From: Glandiceps talaboti
Lineage: Eukaryota; Hemichordata; Enteropneusta; Spengelidae
Reading direction: 5' to 3'
DNA: 64,000 nt
Assembly: GCF_964340395.1 (NCBI RefSeq)
Contig: NC_135553.1
Span: 13,404,501 to 13,468,500 of the forward strand
Below, piece by piece: positions 43,349-56,884 of this stretch; position 1 is the first letter of the stretch; each line of letters begins with the position of its first letter. Below the pieces are notes generated by a model that ran no database searches, had not been told where the DNA came from, and worked only from the letters and a program-made list of their open reading frames with translations. A program made the translations under genes and the position numbers.

Positions 43349-43424
43349 ACCTCGGATGTTCCATCCTCGATAGCGTTGTTCGGCTGTGTGTCGTATTTTA
43401 TCGGAAGAACATCCGAGGGCTAGC
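43344..43424. repeat. Hairpin with 18-bp arms
   Basis: GCTAGACCTCGGATGTTC (43344-43361) pairs with GAACATCCGAGGGCTAGC (43407-43424) with a single mismatch. Confidence 0.8.
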
Positions 43425-43593
43425 TGATAGACTACGAACTCGCCTGAAAGATAGAATAAGCGTAGTTAGAAATTAGGGAATGATATAATAATCGATTAAT
43501 TCCCTGTTTCCAGCGTTCCGAGATGGAAATTGATTTCCTCTTCGTTCAACCTCAATCAATCATATCACCAGAAATCTTACAAATTCCTGATTT

Positions 43594-43938
<345 letters not shown>

Positions 43939-43939
<1 letters not shown>

Positions 43940-45346
43940 ACATATCTATGTTTATACGTAGGTGTATGGGTGATTTTGACGTATGATGATTTGCTGGAGA
44001 CATCTTCAATAACAGAATAACAACTGAATCATTGAGATGAACTTCATGTGCAACATGCTGCAATTACTGTTTTTATAATACGTTATCCATTATTTTTCTT
44101 TTAATGGACTTTCTTTGTAATATTTGGGTTTGTTTGGGTTTTTTAAAAATAAATCTACACTTTACAACTGTCGTAATGAAAGATTATATTCGTTGATATG
44201 TGAATTCCTGTATTATAGACCAAAACCCCTCAACACCTAAGGCAACTTGCAATGTCAGACTTAGTAAAAATTGTTTTTGTTTTACAAGACATGCATGGTT
44301 TTTTTTTTATTTCAAATGTATTTGTTTTTTCCATGTACTAAATATGGACTTTCTCTTTTTACTTCTTCCGATGTAATGTTGACGTAAGTCAAGGAACCTC
44401 TTATCTTAGTCACAACAGACCAATTATCGTGTTTACCCGTCTGAGCAGTTGTTTTGCGTTTCATAACACTGGTGAAGATATTGATGATTCGAAGCTAACA
44501 AGGCAAGACGTTTGAAATTGTTATGTAAAAATGCAATACATAGCACATTTCCCATATAAATGGGTTTTTAAGCTCAGTTAATTATCAAAACAAGTCTCAT
44601 TTATCAAAACAAGTCTCATTTAAAGCCGTTTGTTCTAATAGCAGCTGGTTCAAGGTCTTTCAACCTTTCAACCAATTAACGTCAATATGGGCAGTCTTTC
44701 GTGCTAATTCTCTGTAATGACCAAAAATGCTAGAATTGTTGTTAGTAGTGTTCGCATTTTGAGGTGGAATTAGCTTTAGTAGCCAATTTGCGCGACAGTT
44801 GAAGTCATTCAAATCTTTTCACGGTCTTATTGAAGTACTAGTACTAAGATACGTGGGTGTTGACCAACTTGATGAGAAGCGTAACAGTTACTTGTATTTC
44901 CGCGGTGGAAACTGCATTGAATTTATCGTACGTTTACCCACTGTCATTGATAGTAATAGCTTTAAAAGTTTTGGATAGTATTGAGATCTTATAAATACTT
45001 TATTGCAGTTTATGTTGTTGAGAAATATTTTCGTTTTAGCTGTATATTTGGTCATTATTCGTGACCCACTTTCATTGTTTCCCATTTCCTGATGGTTTAG
45101 ATCCCATAACCTTGTAAATTCAGGATTAAGAGTTATGGCAGTTGTCTCGACAGCGACGCCTATATAAAGTACCCTAGTAAATCAGTCATTTTATAGATGT
45201 CTGAAATGACATACATGTAGGCTTTGATGATTATATCCCCAGGTATAGTATACTTCTTTCTTGTTTTAAATAATCGGCAAGTGGTAGCTCAACACTGAGT
45301 TACTTGTGTGGGATGCACATGAAGCAGAAGTTTGACTTCATACATG
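43939..45346. other. No gene seen
   Basis: Contains a 20-bp tandem duplication of TATCAAAACAAGTCTCATTT at 44583-44622. A minus-strand frame at 44888-45085 is unsupported. Confidence 0.4.
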
Positions 45347-45550
45347 TAGGTAGGCGTTTGTTGGAGATTAATGAAATTTGCAAGTTTCAAAAAATGTGAA
45401 AATACACTCACATGACCTACGTAAGAAGTCAAAACTTGACACATTGATGTTACCGAATACCGAATAGGTAGGCGTTTGGAGATAAATGAAATTCGAGAGT
45501 TCCGAAAGATGTGAAAATCCGCTGCCATGATCTCACATAAGAAGTCAGTT
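45347..45550 (+). repeat. Two-unit direct repeat, period 118 bp
   Basis: TAGGTAGGCGTTTG starts at 45347 and at 45465. Both copies continue with GGAGAT, AATGAAATT, a GTTTC/GTTCC word, ATGTGAAAAT, CATGA and TAAGAAGTC. Confidence 0.85.
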
Positions 45551-45869
45551 GTTGTTAAGCTTGAGGGAATGTGTTGAGAAATCGACTGACATTTGCGTTT
45601 ACACCTTCTAAAGGAAAATTGGTATCTAGTCTCTTTTCACCTAAAGCTCTGCAGTGTACGTATTAAGAGTTCCCGTTCTTACATAATTACACAGATTATC
45701 TGTAAATGATCATGATATGGAAACGAGTATGTAAAACTACAATAAGACTAAGTACACCTGGAGGCATTGAAACCGAATATCAGACAACCTGGCACCTCTA
45801 TATCTGCACATCAGCGACTTTTATTTATGTTTTGTCACTGATGACAAATAAGCGATGTAAAAAAAATGT
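45551..45869. other. No gene seen
   Basis: Ordinary sequence between two local repeats. Confidence 0.5.
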
Positions 45870-46205
45870 TTGACCAATTTACAAGATAATTTAATTTTAA
45901 AAGTCGGTCAACTGTAGATAGGTCCATGGTATATAGGCAACTATTTATCCTGGAGCAAAGGTTATGATGACATTAATTAATCATAGCAAAAGTTCATGTG
46001 TACCGGATCACTTTTGAGAAATTATTAAAGTTTAAAGTTTATTTATTTTCTAAAAGCGCCTTTTTTGTTTATTAATATTCAAAAGCGCTGTACATGAAAA
46101 TTATTTATACGTTTGGCCAATTTAATCACTAATTTTATAGCTAGGGTCATGATATAAAGGCGACTACTTTTCCTGGGGAAAATATAAGGTAGCATTATGT
46201 CTACC
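45870..46205 (+). repeat. Diverged direct repeat pair, spacing about 222 bp
   Basis: GGTCCATGGTATATAGGCAA and CTATTTATCCTGGAGCAAA near 45921 resemble GGGTCATGATATAAAGGCGA and CTACTTTTCCTGGGGAAAA near 46143. Both are preceded by a TTTG(A/G)CCAATTTA word. Confidence 0.6.
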
Positions 46206-49200
46206 TGGATTAGAAAAGAAAGTTTATGTACTGTAACACCGGAGTACATTGATGAATAATTTACGTGAGTAGAATTATCAAAATGTTTAGGACCAAATGA
46301 GGCTTTGCTTTCCAGAATATAATTTGATTTACAGATAATAGAGGATTACTGTTGACGTATAAAATAGCTGAAGGAAAGGATTTGCCTTTGAAAGGGGCTT
46401 TTAAATGAGGCTTGTCTCCAACGAGATGTGTAGTAAACCTTGTGTTAATTCAGTCAGAAAGTAACACATTAGTAGTCCCTTCTATGGTACAAAATTAGAA
46501 ATTTTTTCACCCTGAAAACCAAATTGATTATTTCATTTAGAATGAACGGAATTCCTAAACATTGTTCTTAATCATGTAAACTGCAATTATAACATTTCTT
46601 GCTTTGAGTTGGAGTTAGTTAAAGTTACGTAATATTATAGTCACATGATAAATTAATTCTTATGATTTTCGCTTCTTGACAATTGGGGTTCACTAAATGA
46701 ATATTGTTATATAATCTTAAATCATGGTACTGCTACAATTATAGTGAATTTACAGCATAGAGCTGATTGTTTAGACTTGATTTCAAAGCACTGACAACCT
46801 GGGAATTCATTGCAAGTATTGAAAGCCATGTCCTTTATCAGTTTCACGTATTTGATGTTCGGTATGTAGTTAATAAATAAAACATTTGTCGACACAATGC
46901 TTGCGTTCATTTAACGCTGTTTAGAAGTAGGTTCTCGGATAACTCGACTATTACACACGAAGAACTGCCTAACCCCCCACCCAAAAAAAATAAAAAAAAT
47001 AAAAAATAAATAAAAAATAAAAAATAAAAAATGTTACACTTCATAAATCTGTAAAAATTGTCTTGGTCGGTTAGCTTTATTACATTATCTCGGTACCAGT
47101 AGAGACTACAGTTGATAGTAGAAATACCAGGGGCAGTTGTCGATGGGATATTGGGCAGAGAGAACAGTTGGGAGGGAGGGGGAGTAATTGTCCTAATACG
47201 GTGGAATTGCCCATGTATATGGCCATTACAGTTGTGACAGAAATTTATTCTGGCATATTAACGCAGGCCTATCCATGTAATTGTAATAGTTCAACAAGAG
47301 AGAGAGAGAGTTGTAAATACTAATTATTCGATTTGCAGAGGAACATGCAGGAAGATCAGATGCTAAGCCCAGATGAGTAACTCTGAATTCCCTCAACATT
47401 TATCTCTTCTTCTCTAAGTAATGACGCTGTGTCCATAAAACAAAATCTATAAACCTTAACCATGAAGTCGTCTCTTCTATTAAAACCCCTTTGGTGATAG
47501 GCTACAGCTGTTCCATACTGTAGATCACTAATTACCCTAATCTCCGATACGACCAAAGATGCTTTACACTTGCATAATAACATTTTATGAGATAAGTCAT
47601 GTTGAAACGTTCATGAATTTTTAAATTACGATTGAATCTTTGGTCACAGGAGAACTCAAATGATCCCTCTGTTTCATATCTACATACACGAATGTGTTAC
47701 AACCGGGGAGTTACGTTGTGAATGTTAAATCCTCTCTAGAAATAAACCCCTTGACACCACTGAGCTTCGAGGTCATGGCGAATATAGGTTGAATTTTTTC
47801 ATTCTCTTGAAATTGTAGAAACGTGTTCTAATTACACTTGAATTCAGGAACATTACATCAATAATCGCATTTCAAACAAATATCACGTATCGAAATGATG
47901 GTTTGAATCTATATCTGAGGTGTATCTGAGGTGGAGTATTCTTATATGATTTCATCATCATTCCATCATCATATGGCTAAAATGTTAACGAGGCCCTGTT
48001 AACTATTTGAGAAATATCATCCTATGTACGTCAATTGACTGATGAAGATGTTTCGGAAGCAGTAAAACCGAAAAAATGTGTGGAATTTGACGATGCTTTC
48101 GGTGAAACCTAGAATCATGTTATAGGCATGCTTAGTTGAATAGTATACTTTCATTTGACTGCTTTTGCTGTTTGTGACAGTTAATTGTTAGAAACGTGGT
48201 TATCTTCAAACGGCACACATGCGATACAATATGAACATTTGCCATGTTTTCTTTTTAGTGTAAATTGAAAAACGTGGCAGAAATAACAACTTCAAGGAAA
48301 AGACAAATGAGCCATGTACTGTGGTATAAACGTTATACAAACGTGTGTTGGTCTTTATCCAAACTCACTCGTATACATGGATATGTTTATTAGTTCATCT
48401 TATCTTTCGCTATGTCAAAGATGTGAACTAATCACTCAATCGATGGATGGATGGATGGATGAGGCTGATAAAGGAAAATATATAGAGAAAACAATTTTGA
48501 TAAGTGGCGAGTCTTGCTGCAATAACAGATAATCCACACACAAGGTCGAGAGAGTTAACGAACTTGTTTATATCAAAAAGATTGTATGGGTGATCCATGG
48601 GAAACGATCGACTTTTGATGGTAACAACACCGCTGATAACTCATTACCACCGCCGATAACTCATTACCATTGCTTGGTAATATAAGCGTCTTCGTTAAAC
48701 CGCATTGTGATATTTTAGACCGATGTTTGATGTACAAGGATTTGACGGTTCTCAAAAGCCATCAAACAAATTTGTGAGAACGTTATTCTTCTATATGTCG
48801 ACTTTCATATATCATAGTGGATCTATTTTGACTTTTTGAGATTTGTATAATGCGTAACAACATGTAAGAGTAATGGCTCTGCCTTAAAACTATAGCCACT
48901 GCAGCTGAGACAGCTTAACTGAGGAAAAAGATGATGAGTTCCAGTATAAACTTGGAAAAGTATGCTCTCCCCGACATTTCTTGCAATTTATGAGCGTAAG
49001 ACCAAGTGCGGACAATGATTTGCTAATGAAACCTAACTATGAAGGATGCTTGCTGATCGACACTTCGTGCACTTCAAAGTGTTTTACAATTTATTGTAAC
49101 AATACCAAGGAAGAGAGGGAGGTGGCACAGTCTAATACTTACTAAAAATATAGAAAGATATATTCTTCAATACACATATTCATGTTTCGCCATTTGAAGT

Positions 49201-50031
49201 AAGACCATGGGAGAACGGTTATTATTACTCGCAAACAACTTACAAAAAGATACGTACACGGACAGACAGACAGACAGACAGTCAGACAGACAGACAGATA
49301 CACACACACACACACACACACAAACACACAAACACACACACACACACACACACACCATCGTTTACAGTTGATTTAGATACCGTAAGCAAATAGCTTTACT
49401 CTTATTGTGATGGTACCAGTCGTAGTCCTTCCCATGAAGCGAACGGGTTGAGACTGCCATATTCTCATCGACACAAATAAGAAAACAGTGAACGTACTTT
49501 ATACCATGATAAATATATTTGACACCAATCTTTTTTCAGTCATACCGACGGCCATTGGAGCTGTTGATAAGATATTGATGGGTTAGTAACCGTACACGAG
49601 TTCGTAGGATATACCATCAATAAGAGGGACTGCCTAGACGGTAGGATAAACCATATTGTGGATAGGTTAACAGGTGTGTTGAATAAAACTATCAATACTT
49701 CATAGTTACATCGATCGCCACGTGATAGAGAATAAAAGCAGAGAGAAATAGCAGAGAAAGGATAATTGATGGTTCTTTCATCATCGATAAAGTTATGTCT
49801 ATAGCTGAGCGTCCATTATCCGATCGCGAGGCACGTCAGCCTTAGTCAAGGAAACATTGCGTTCTTGTTCAATGGATACACGATATTACAATACACTGCA
49901 GCAATGTGAGCAAGGAGGATCAGGTGTTCTAACATGTATATGCAAAATCTGACTTATTTGTCAAATGAAAACAAAGAACTTATCTCTAACGTAATGGACC
50001 AGGTGCACTTGAGTTTCCTATAACAAAATCA
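46206..50031. other. No gene seen
   Basis: Small items only: an A-rich AAAATA tract (46983-47032), (GA)n near 47296-47310, (GGAT)n near 48441-48462, a duplicated CCGATAACTCATTACCA-like word at 48629-48670, and the microsatellite listed at 49259. Confidence 0.4.
49259..49353 (+). repeat. (CAGA)n-(CA)n microsatellite
   Basis: CAGA units to about 49299 followed by CACA and CAAA units. Confidence 0.97.
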
Positions 50032-50391
50032 ATGGTTACGCGAGAGGCGAATCCAGACATAGCAAATGGACTGATTTTAATGCATATTGATGGTTTACGT
50101 AAGATCTACTTTCGCAATGTCTTATTTTATACGCGAATTTCTGTAACACTGGGTGCTGACATGATACACAATTTGGCTGTTTCAAAGATCAACGTAATGA
50201 TAAGGGGAATTTATTATTGCGATTTTGGACGGAAACAAAACCTCCAGTCACGTTTCATGTACCACCTTAAACTCTTTCTTTCAAATTACCTTTTAACACT
50301 ACAACCACGCCTTGCATGCAACCAACCAACCAACCGACCAACCAACCAACCAACCCCACCTAAAGACAATACGTGTATAGTGTTCATGTGA
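50032..50391 (+). CDS. Unrecognised 119-codon open frame
   Basis: ATG-initiated and among the longer ATG frames outside microsatellites. The N-terminal two thirds have mixed composition (for example MVTREANPDIANGLILMHID at the start). The C-terminal part is encoded by a (CCAA)n microsatellite (50319-50356) and reads as NQPT repeats. No signal peptide, domain or catalytic motif was recognised. No splice sites or poly(A) signal were assigned. It could be a chance frame lengthened by the repeat. Confidence 0.15.
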   Translation: MVTREANPDIANGLILMHIDGLRKIYFRNVLFYTRISVTLGADMIHNLAVSKINVMIRGIYYCDFGRKQNLQSRFMYHLKLFLSNYLLTLQPRLACNQPTNRPTNQPTPPKDNTCIVFM

Positions 50392-51819
50392 CTCCTTTTC
50401 CTCGTTGAATCATACATTATCCTTTCTTAGATGAATCAATCTTATGAGAAATATAGAGGGGTTTAATGCTAGTGTCAGTCACATATTAAGTGAATCCGTG
50501 TCTGGCGTGAAGTTGAAGTAGGTAAGTTCTTAAACATTTGGGTCTGGTCAACTCTGAAGAAAAACGCATTAAAACCCACAAGAAGATGGCAATTTTCTAA
50601 TATTGATTAAGAAAGATGTTAGGCTCTTTGATGCGATGTTAAATTATTGATTTCAAGAAAGATGTAAGCAACATCAGAATCGACCTAGATTCCTCCCATA
50701 TCAATTACCTTGTCGCCAGATTCGTACAGTCACAAGTATTTTCGCGGTGGTGAAGAAAACAAGGCCAAGAAAGTTAACAGACTTGTTCATTTCACAAAAA
50801 CAGACTCTCTGGATGATCCTTGATATTTCACAAGCCAATATTCGAATTGAGTGAGTCAAGAATTCCGAGAAGGGATTTCCATACTTTCAATAACACATTC
50901 ACATAATACCTTATAGTCAGTGTACAAGGTCGACAAAGGGGCAACATCTTTAAGACCGTAGGATGAAATCAAAAGCATTCGAATATTTAATTAGATTTGA
51001 AAAAGAAATATGAATGATTTTATTTTAATGAAATATGGTCTTTTTAGTATACATATCTTATTTATATCATTCAATAACTACTCAGAGTGAGATATGTGAA
51101 AAGCATCATAGTAATAACTACATTATCGTAAACATTTTCTAAAACACATCACCATCTCATGACCCCACTGTATCAAGGACAAATGTATCTGGTCCATTTA
51201 CTAGTATGGAAGTGACTTAGCAAAGCCAATGTATCGATGCCTATTTCACAGATATCAAATTCTCCCAAGTTTTCAATGTATTATGTCGTAGTAATGTTGA
51301 GTTGTATCGATTTCTATAAGCCTTGGACTATATTACCATAGAAGTGTTTAAAGTCATACTGTCTTACATGTCAACACTGATGTATCTGATTCCATTACTT
51401 CTCAGGATAGCTTTCAGGTTTATTTCGATATAACCGGAACTACTAGAACTGATATGGTTAACAATTGTTTGAATGTCATACCCCTTAGCTATGCACACAA
51501 CAAAAGATGAACGGCGCACTAAGTTGTAACACCTTCTCCTCGAGCTTTTTTAACTTTCGTATTTTTTAATCTTGAATAGTTTTGTTTGTATTTCAGGGTT
51601 TCTATTTACAACTTTGTGTAAGTATTACATTTCAGTCATATTAATCAGTTACCTTGTCTATGACACAGTCTAATTACTACAGTTTGTCTATAGTTTATCC
51701 TTTCCTGTGGCAATTTCATATTCCATACAATAGCTCTCTTTCGCTTGTAAAGAATACAGGAACCAGAAATAAACTTAATGCCTACAGCTATCGTACACAA
51801 TGTACCCCTTAATCGGAAG
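50392..51819. other. No gene seen
   Basis: AT-rich sequence with no supported feature. Confidence 0.45.
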
Positions 51820-52440
51820 ATAAACTATATGACACTATATGAAATTTGAAATGTGCATACTTGCCTAATTATCGAAAAATCATTAATTATGCAAATGAAC
51901 TATTAAGATTATAAGTTACATCAACAAAGTTTAAAGGACAACATCACTGCATGTACTAAACTATCTGGAATTTAAAGCTTGCATTCTAATGATATTGACT
52001 AATTATCAAAAAATTATTATTTATGCAAATTACATATCAATTAAAAGCTATAACAAACGTTCACTTTGTTCTCATCAATGAATATGACATATTATAAGAA
52101 ATCTGAAGATTGCATTCTTTAGATATAGCATTAATTACTATAAATCATTTAAATATGACGATTATTCTTTAAAACTATATGCCACATGACAAACTTTATA
52201 GGATATATGCGCCTTGTTATGGTCAACACATGTACCAAAAATTTATTGAATCTGAAGTATGAAATCATAAACTATAGTCTTATTTCTAAAAACTATCAAT
52301 TATGCCAATGACTAGTTAATTTCCATTGAATATTTATCAAAATCTAACCACTGCTCGTCTTTACTAAAGGAAAGATGTGTAGCAAGTTTCATTAGAAACG
52401 ATTCACATCACCAATTTTTCAGATATCGTGTCCCCAGGCA
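51820..52440 (+). repeat. Diverged tandem array, unit about 130 bp
   Basis: Four to five units can be followed by recurring words: ACAAA(C/G)TTTA, CAACAT(C)A, a GAA(A/T)TTGAA-type word, TGCAT(A/T)CTT, TAATTAT(C)AAAAA, TTATGCAAAT, and then an A/T-rich end. Units start near 51820, 51926, 52056, 52191 and 52331. The last runs into a CAGG/CAGA microsatellite. Confidence 0.6.
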
Positions 52441-52447
52441 GGCAGGC

Positions 52448-52498
<51 letters not shown>

Positions 52499-52500
52499 GA
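52436..52500 (+). repeat. (CAGG)n-(CAGA)n microsatellite
   Basis: Three CAGG units followed by about 13 CAGA units. Confidence 0.97.
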
Positions 52501-53620
52501 CACGGGTATAGCATAAGCTTTCCTTAAATGGGCGAGGGCAAAATAATGGCTTATATGTCATCTTCATGTTGTCCTTTGTTCAACATTAACAGATGGTGGT
52601 GGATAATGGCGTGGGTGTAGGTTCGCCTTTTCGAATATTTATTCTTTCCGAATATACAATTATACAAGAATTGGTATTAAAAGTATTTTTTTAGATTATA
52701 TAAATTCATTTATTCGGTAACAAAATCTCACAATTGTGCTACCATCTCAGCGAGTGGATACAAAGGTTTCTTTAGACGTAAGTCATTATCAGAGATGGTA
52801 TGACATTTCTAATGGCAAACGAAGCCAGTAGGAAAGACGCCCTTAACAATATTGATATATCTGCTTTGATGTGCCTACTACTAACAATCTTGTCAAAACG
52901 ACTCCTACGAGTCTTCTCTTACTTGCAAGCCTATTACAAACTACTATTAAAATTGGATAAAGATTACATATGCTGGGAAAGCGTGAATCAAATGCACAAG
53001 GCAGTGCGGAAATTGAGAGTCATCTGTCGGTGATGACTAAATTCTATAGCAGAAATCTTCGTTGTATAACTCTTGCTTTGGGGGAATTCAAAGGTATCGA
53101 TTTTATATCATCCTTACATATAATTAGAATTTGGGTCGACACAGATACGTGCACCATGCAGTTTCTGTGAATGACTCTCTGAACAGTTGTAGAAGTTGTT
53201 TGATCTCAAAAGTAATGAACGTTTCAACAGTTCGACGTTATGAGCTCTTACGGCGTGTCAAGCATGAATGTGACAACCTCATATGTTTTCCCCAGAAGTT
53301 CTTTATCATCGCTATATCGTAAAATACACCGCAGGTAATGAAGGTATAACCGGGGGAGATCTGTTAGATTTCCACGGCATCAAAATGAGCGCATTTAGAC
53401 TTACTAATTTTTTTAAATTCCAAACAGTCAATGAGAAAGACAGTATGAGCATTTCCCACTGGAATCACTTCTTACGATATACTGAATCATACACCTAATT
53501 GGATTAGTGCTTCAAAGAAGAATCTCAACCCCAAGGGACGCTTGTCACTGTTGGCTGCAAACGCAAGAACATGATCTTAGCTTGGTACTGTAATATAGTT
53601 GCTATCATCACTGCACGATT
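52501..53620 (+). other. Possible decayed coding sequence, unrecognised
   Basis: Open frames overlap in all three plus-strand phases (52800-53033, 52970-53170, 53131-53322, 53283-53498). The region is slightly richer in G+C than its flanks. Individual pieces look protein-like (for example SKRLLRVFSYLQAYYKLLLK), but no single frame continues and no domain is recognised. This may be an eroded gene or chance. Confidence 0.15.
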
Positions 53621-55401
53621 TTATCGTGATCTCTTGAACTAATATCTTGTCTGGAATATGCGCGACAACAAATAAACCTCTCTTTTGGAAAGTGCTTTGT
53701 GAATTCCATTCATATGTACATTTGCTGCACACAATATTTTACTTCTAATAAAGGATGTACATGATGTAGTTATCACTCACAGTTTGACAGCCAGCTGCTT
53801 TGGAAAATCTATGATACCACTAATATTTACTGCTGCAGGGATGTAACTAATTCCTTTCTTCATTCTCTTTTTTAAAGAAGGTAAATTGGAAAGATACGCA
53901 TGTCATGTAAATTCATGATAATTTATAAATATTTGTATGATTCCCAGCTCTAATAGAAAGGGCTTTCACTCATATGCACGGGTGCTTGGTTGATATCTTA
54001 AAACCAACTGACACAAATACTTAATATTATACATTCATATTCATATAACTATGCTTACTGTGAACAAGAACAAGAAGTTCCATCAATATATACTTAGTGA
54101 ACACTTCACTTCTTTTGGAATCATTAGATTTTCAATATTTGTTCTTGCATTCAGGGAAGTTTCCAAAACCCGGATTTTTTCAAAATCGTTCATGCAGGGG
54201 TAAGGGGATATTGTATAATAGGGAAGAGTGCGAGTGGTGCTTTATTAATCAATACAAACCGGTAACTAATCCATCAATCTATCAAAGTATCAAAAGTACC
54301 TATGTCTGTGTGTTGATTTTAGAATTATATAGCAGCTGCATTCACCGAGAAAACAATGAACTTTTTCTCATGACGAAATGATTATATTGGATACAAACGA
54401 GTTAATCTCTTCCAGAAAGTGCGGTGCCTAAGGCAATGTGTAAATTAATCCACAAAACATTACTTGCAAAGGGCAAAACACCAAACAGCTTTTCACCACT
54501 GCCATTAGACTAATACGTGAAATGATGGTTGAGGCGTAGAAAGGTGCGTTAATTGATTGCCCTATACAGGGGTCACAATGTCTTGAGGCTAAGTGTAAAG
54601 ATTTTATAGCCCCCTTATTATGTACACATCTCACTTGGTCTTTTACATGTACCTTATGGTTAATCAATTGAAAGTCTGGTTAGATCAATGGCGGGATTAA
54701 GCATTCTCTATACCCACTACACATAATAAAGTACACTCGAGCTCGCTGTAGCTGTAAAACATCAACTTTTTTTAACCTTTCGATAACAATTCAGAAGATA
54801 TATATATATAAACTATGTGTGAAGGGCGACGTGTTCAGCAAGTACGGTTGTTACATCATTTGTTTTTATTTTGACCATATCATTTTACTTAAAATTATAA
54901 TACGACAACGTCTAAATTAATAAGTATATACTGAATTGTGGAGGTTGTAACTTACAGTGATTGTATATTCTGGAGAAGAGAGGGAGGTTAACGATCAGAT
55001 TAATGAGTTTACTGTTATTTTGGGGTTATAACGTACAATGACAATGTTACGGAGAGGAAGGATGGGGGGAGGGGGGTAACGATTTAGATGTGAAATGTTC
55101 TGTGGTATCTTATCATGACTGAAAACTTCCAATTTCTTAAACAGCCACGAGATCTATTGAACAGTACCTATCAATGGCAATCATTGGTTAAATGTCAACA
55201 AGGGATATACGAGATTCGCATTTCGTTAGACATGTCACTGACGATGACTTCACTGACCACAATTCTCACGGTGTTGTTGGCAATTCAGTAGAGGAATCAT
55301 TCAACTCTGAGATATATTTGACAACTTATGCCATGCCCGGGCCAAGTTGAACAAAATACGGAAAATACACTTTGATCGTTCTACGTTACGACAGCGCGCG
55401 C
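53621..55401. other. No gene seen
   Basis: Short unsupported frames at 54097-54381 (plus) and 54428-54667 (minus). The remainder is AT-rich. Confidence 0.4.
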
Positions 55402-55470
55402 CAATGTCACGACAACGCGTGTCTACGTCACTGGTTCTGCTGGGTGAGCAAAAACGTTCAAATTGACATT
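55402..55470 (-). repeat. CpG-rich dispersed repeat, copy 2 (inverted)
   Basis: The reverse complement contains ACACGCGTTGTCGTGACATT and TTGAACGTTTTTGCTCACCC, aligning with 22951-23026. Confidence 0.6.
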
Positions 55471-55953
55471 ACTTTCCCCGATCTCTGTTGATATTACTGA
55501 CACTGGTATAATTATGTCATTCTCCAATATCCAATTATCTTAGTCGATTCTTGAGTTTTTTAGGCCCAAATAAATTTTAACTTTTATACATTTTCCCTAC
55601 TTCATTTTTTTTACTAACAAATAATCTTTCTCACCCTACTTTTGTTGCTTTTGGTGACCACTCTATCTTATATTAGTGTGCTCCTGTATTGAACAATGAA
55701 GGTCAAACTTCAAATAATTGATAGTAAACCTTCGGGCTTATTTTACAGCTGATGTGCTATATGTAACTGAAGTTGTGATTGATGCGTACATGTACTTTGT
55801 ATTCTGACTGTCTAGAAACTTCTTACTTGAAGGAATATTGAAAAAAAAACTATTTCAGCGAATATTGAAATCATAGCTTATTGCACATTGCTGACAATAA
55901 ATATGGCATTGAAAAAAGGTTTCGTGATAATTTTGAATATATTTGTATATGAT
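55471..55953. other. No gene seen
   Basis: AT-rich spacer. A stretch at 55560-55660 resembles family F ends only weakly and is not called. Confidence 0.4.
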
Positions 55954-56041
55954 TCCTTTTTTTTTCTTAAAGTAATGTCCACATATTGATATAATTACCG
56001 ATACATACATACATACATACATACATACATACATACATACA
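55954..56041 (+). mobile_element. CATA-tailed dispersed repeat, copy 2
   Basis: CCTTTTTTTTTCTTAAAGTA and ATTGATATAATTACCGATA followed by (CATA)n, as at 33372-33513. Confidence 0.6.
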
Positions 56042-56884
56042 TTTTGAAACTACTGTGCAATCTGTTTTACAATTGGGAACCGCTGAATACGCGAAACTTG
56101 AAACTCAAATTACAGACGCATCATAGCTTTGACTTAGGGTGTCGTCCTACCCTAAAAATATCATTACAAACTTTAAGTGACCCATGAAGAGATCTATTTG
56201 CCATGTGCATGGGAACAGAGACAAAGGTAATCTCATCGTAATCGCTCCGACCACACAGAGAATAACAACCACACGTGTATCGGAAATGCAAACATACAAG
56301 TTCTCTTTTTTTAAATACCGGTACCTAAGTGATCGGAAATGAGATTATCTGTTGTAAGACGGTCTAAGCCTATGATCTTTTAATAGGTACAGTTGACCGC
56401 AAACAGATCAATAATTCCGGGAGCGTCACATCAACGCTATAGATTAAGCGACAGACTAGAAGAGTGCACTGTTGCTAAGTATTCATATGACGTTACATGG
56501 CTTTTCGCGATGGCCATGTGCTCACCATTTATCCAATGATTTGCATATGTCCTGTGCAGCTATTTTTTCTAAATTGGTTTACCTTTTAAGGGTTTAACTG
56601 TACCATATTAGGGATATTGTGAGCCCTAACGTTCAGGCTGTGATGTTTTATTCAAAAAACAATATTCAATATTTTTTTCAGTTACACGCATTTGTTTTGC
56701 GGACAGAGGTTATACGATGGATGTCCCTACATTGAAAGGGCTCGTTTAATAAAATTAATTTGGACATTGTGCGGACAGTGTGCAAGTTGTTATTTAAAAT
56801 TCCTCAGCTCACTGATAAAAATGCACCAATGGCATTAGGCACAACTGTACAGTTTATGAGTCATTTGAAAAATTAAAATGTTTA
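56042..56884. other. No gene seen
   Basis: Ordinary sequence with no supported feature. Confidence 0.45.

Noticed and set aside
48037-48085. CTGATGA, a small hairpin and then TAAAAC, as a hammerhead
   Set aside because: The hairpin is real but GAAA is replaced, spacing is wrong, and stems I and III are not supported.
49430-49475. tRNA gene or SINE suggested by GGGTTGAGACTGCC
   Set aside because: No A box at the right distance and no cloverleaf pairing.
55560-55660. A sixth copy of repeat family F
   Set aside because: Only a GGCCCAAA-like word and A/T-rich similarity. The diagnostic head and tail blocks are missing.
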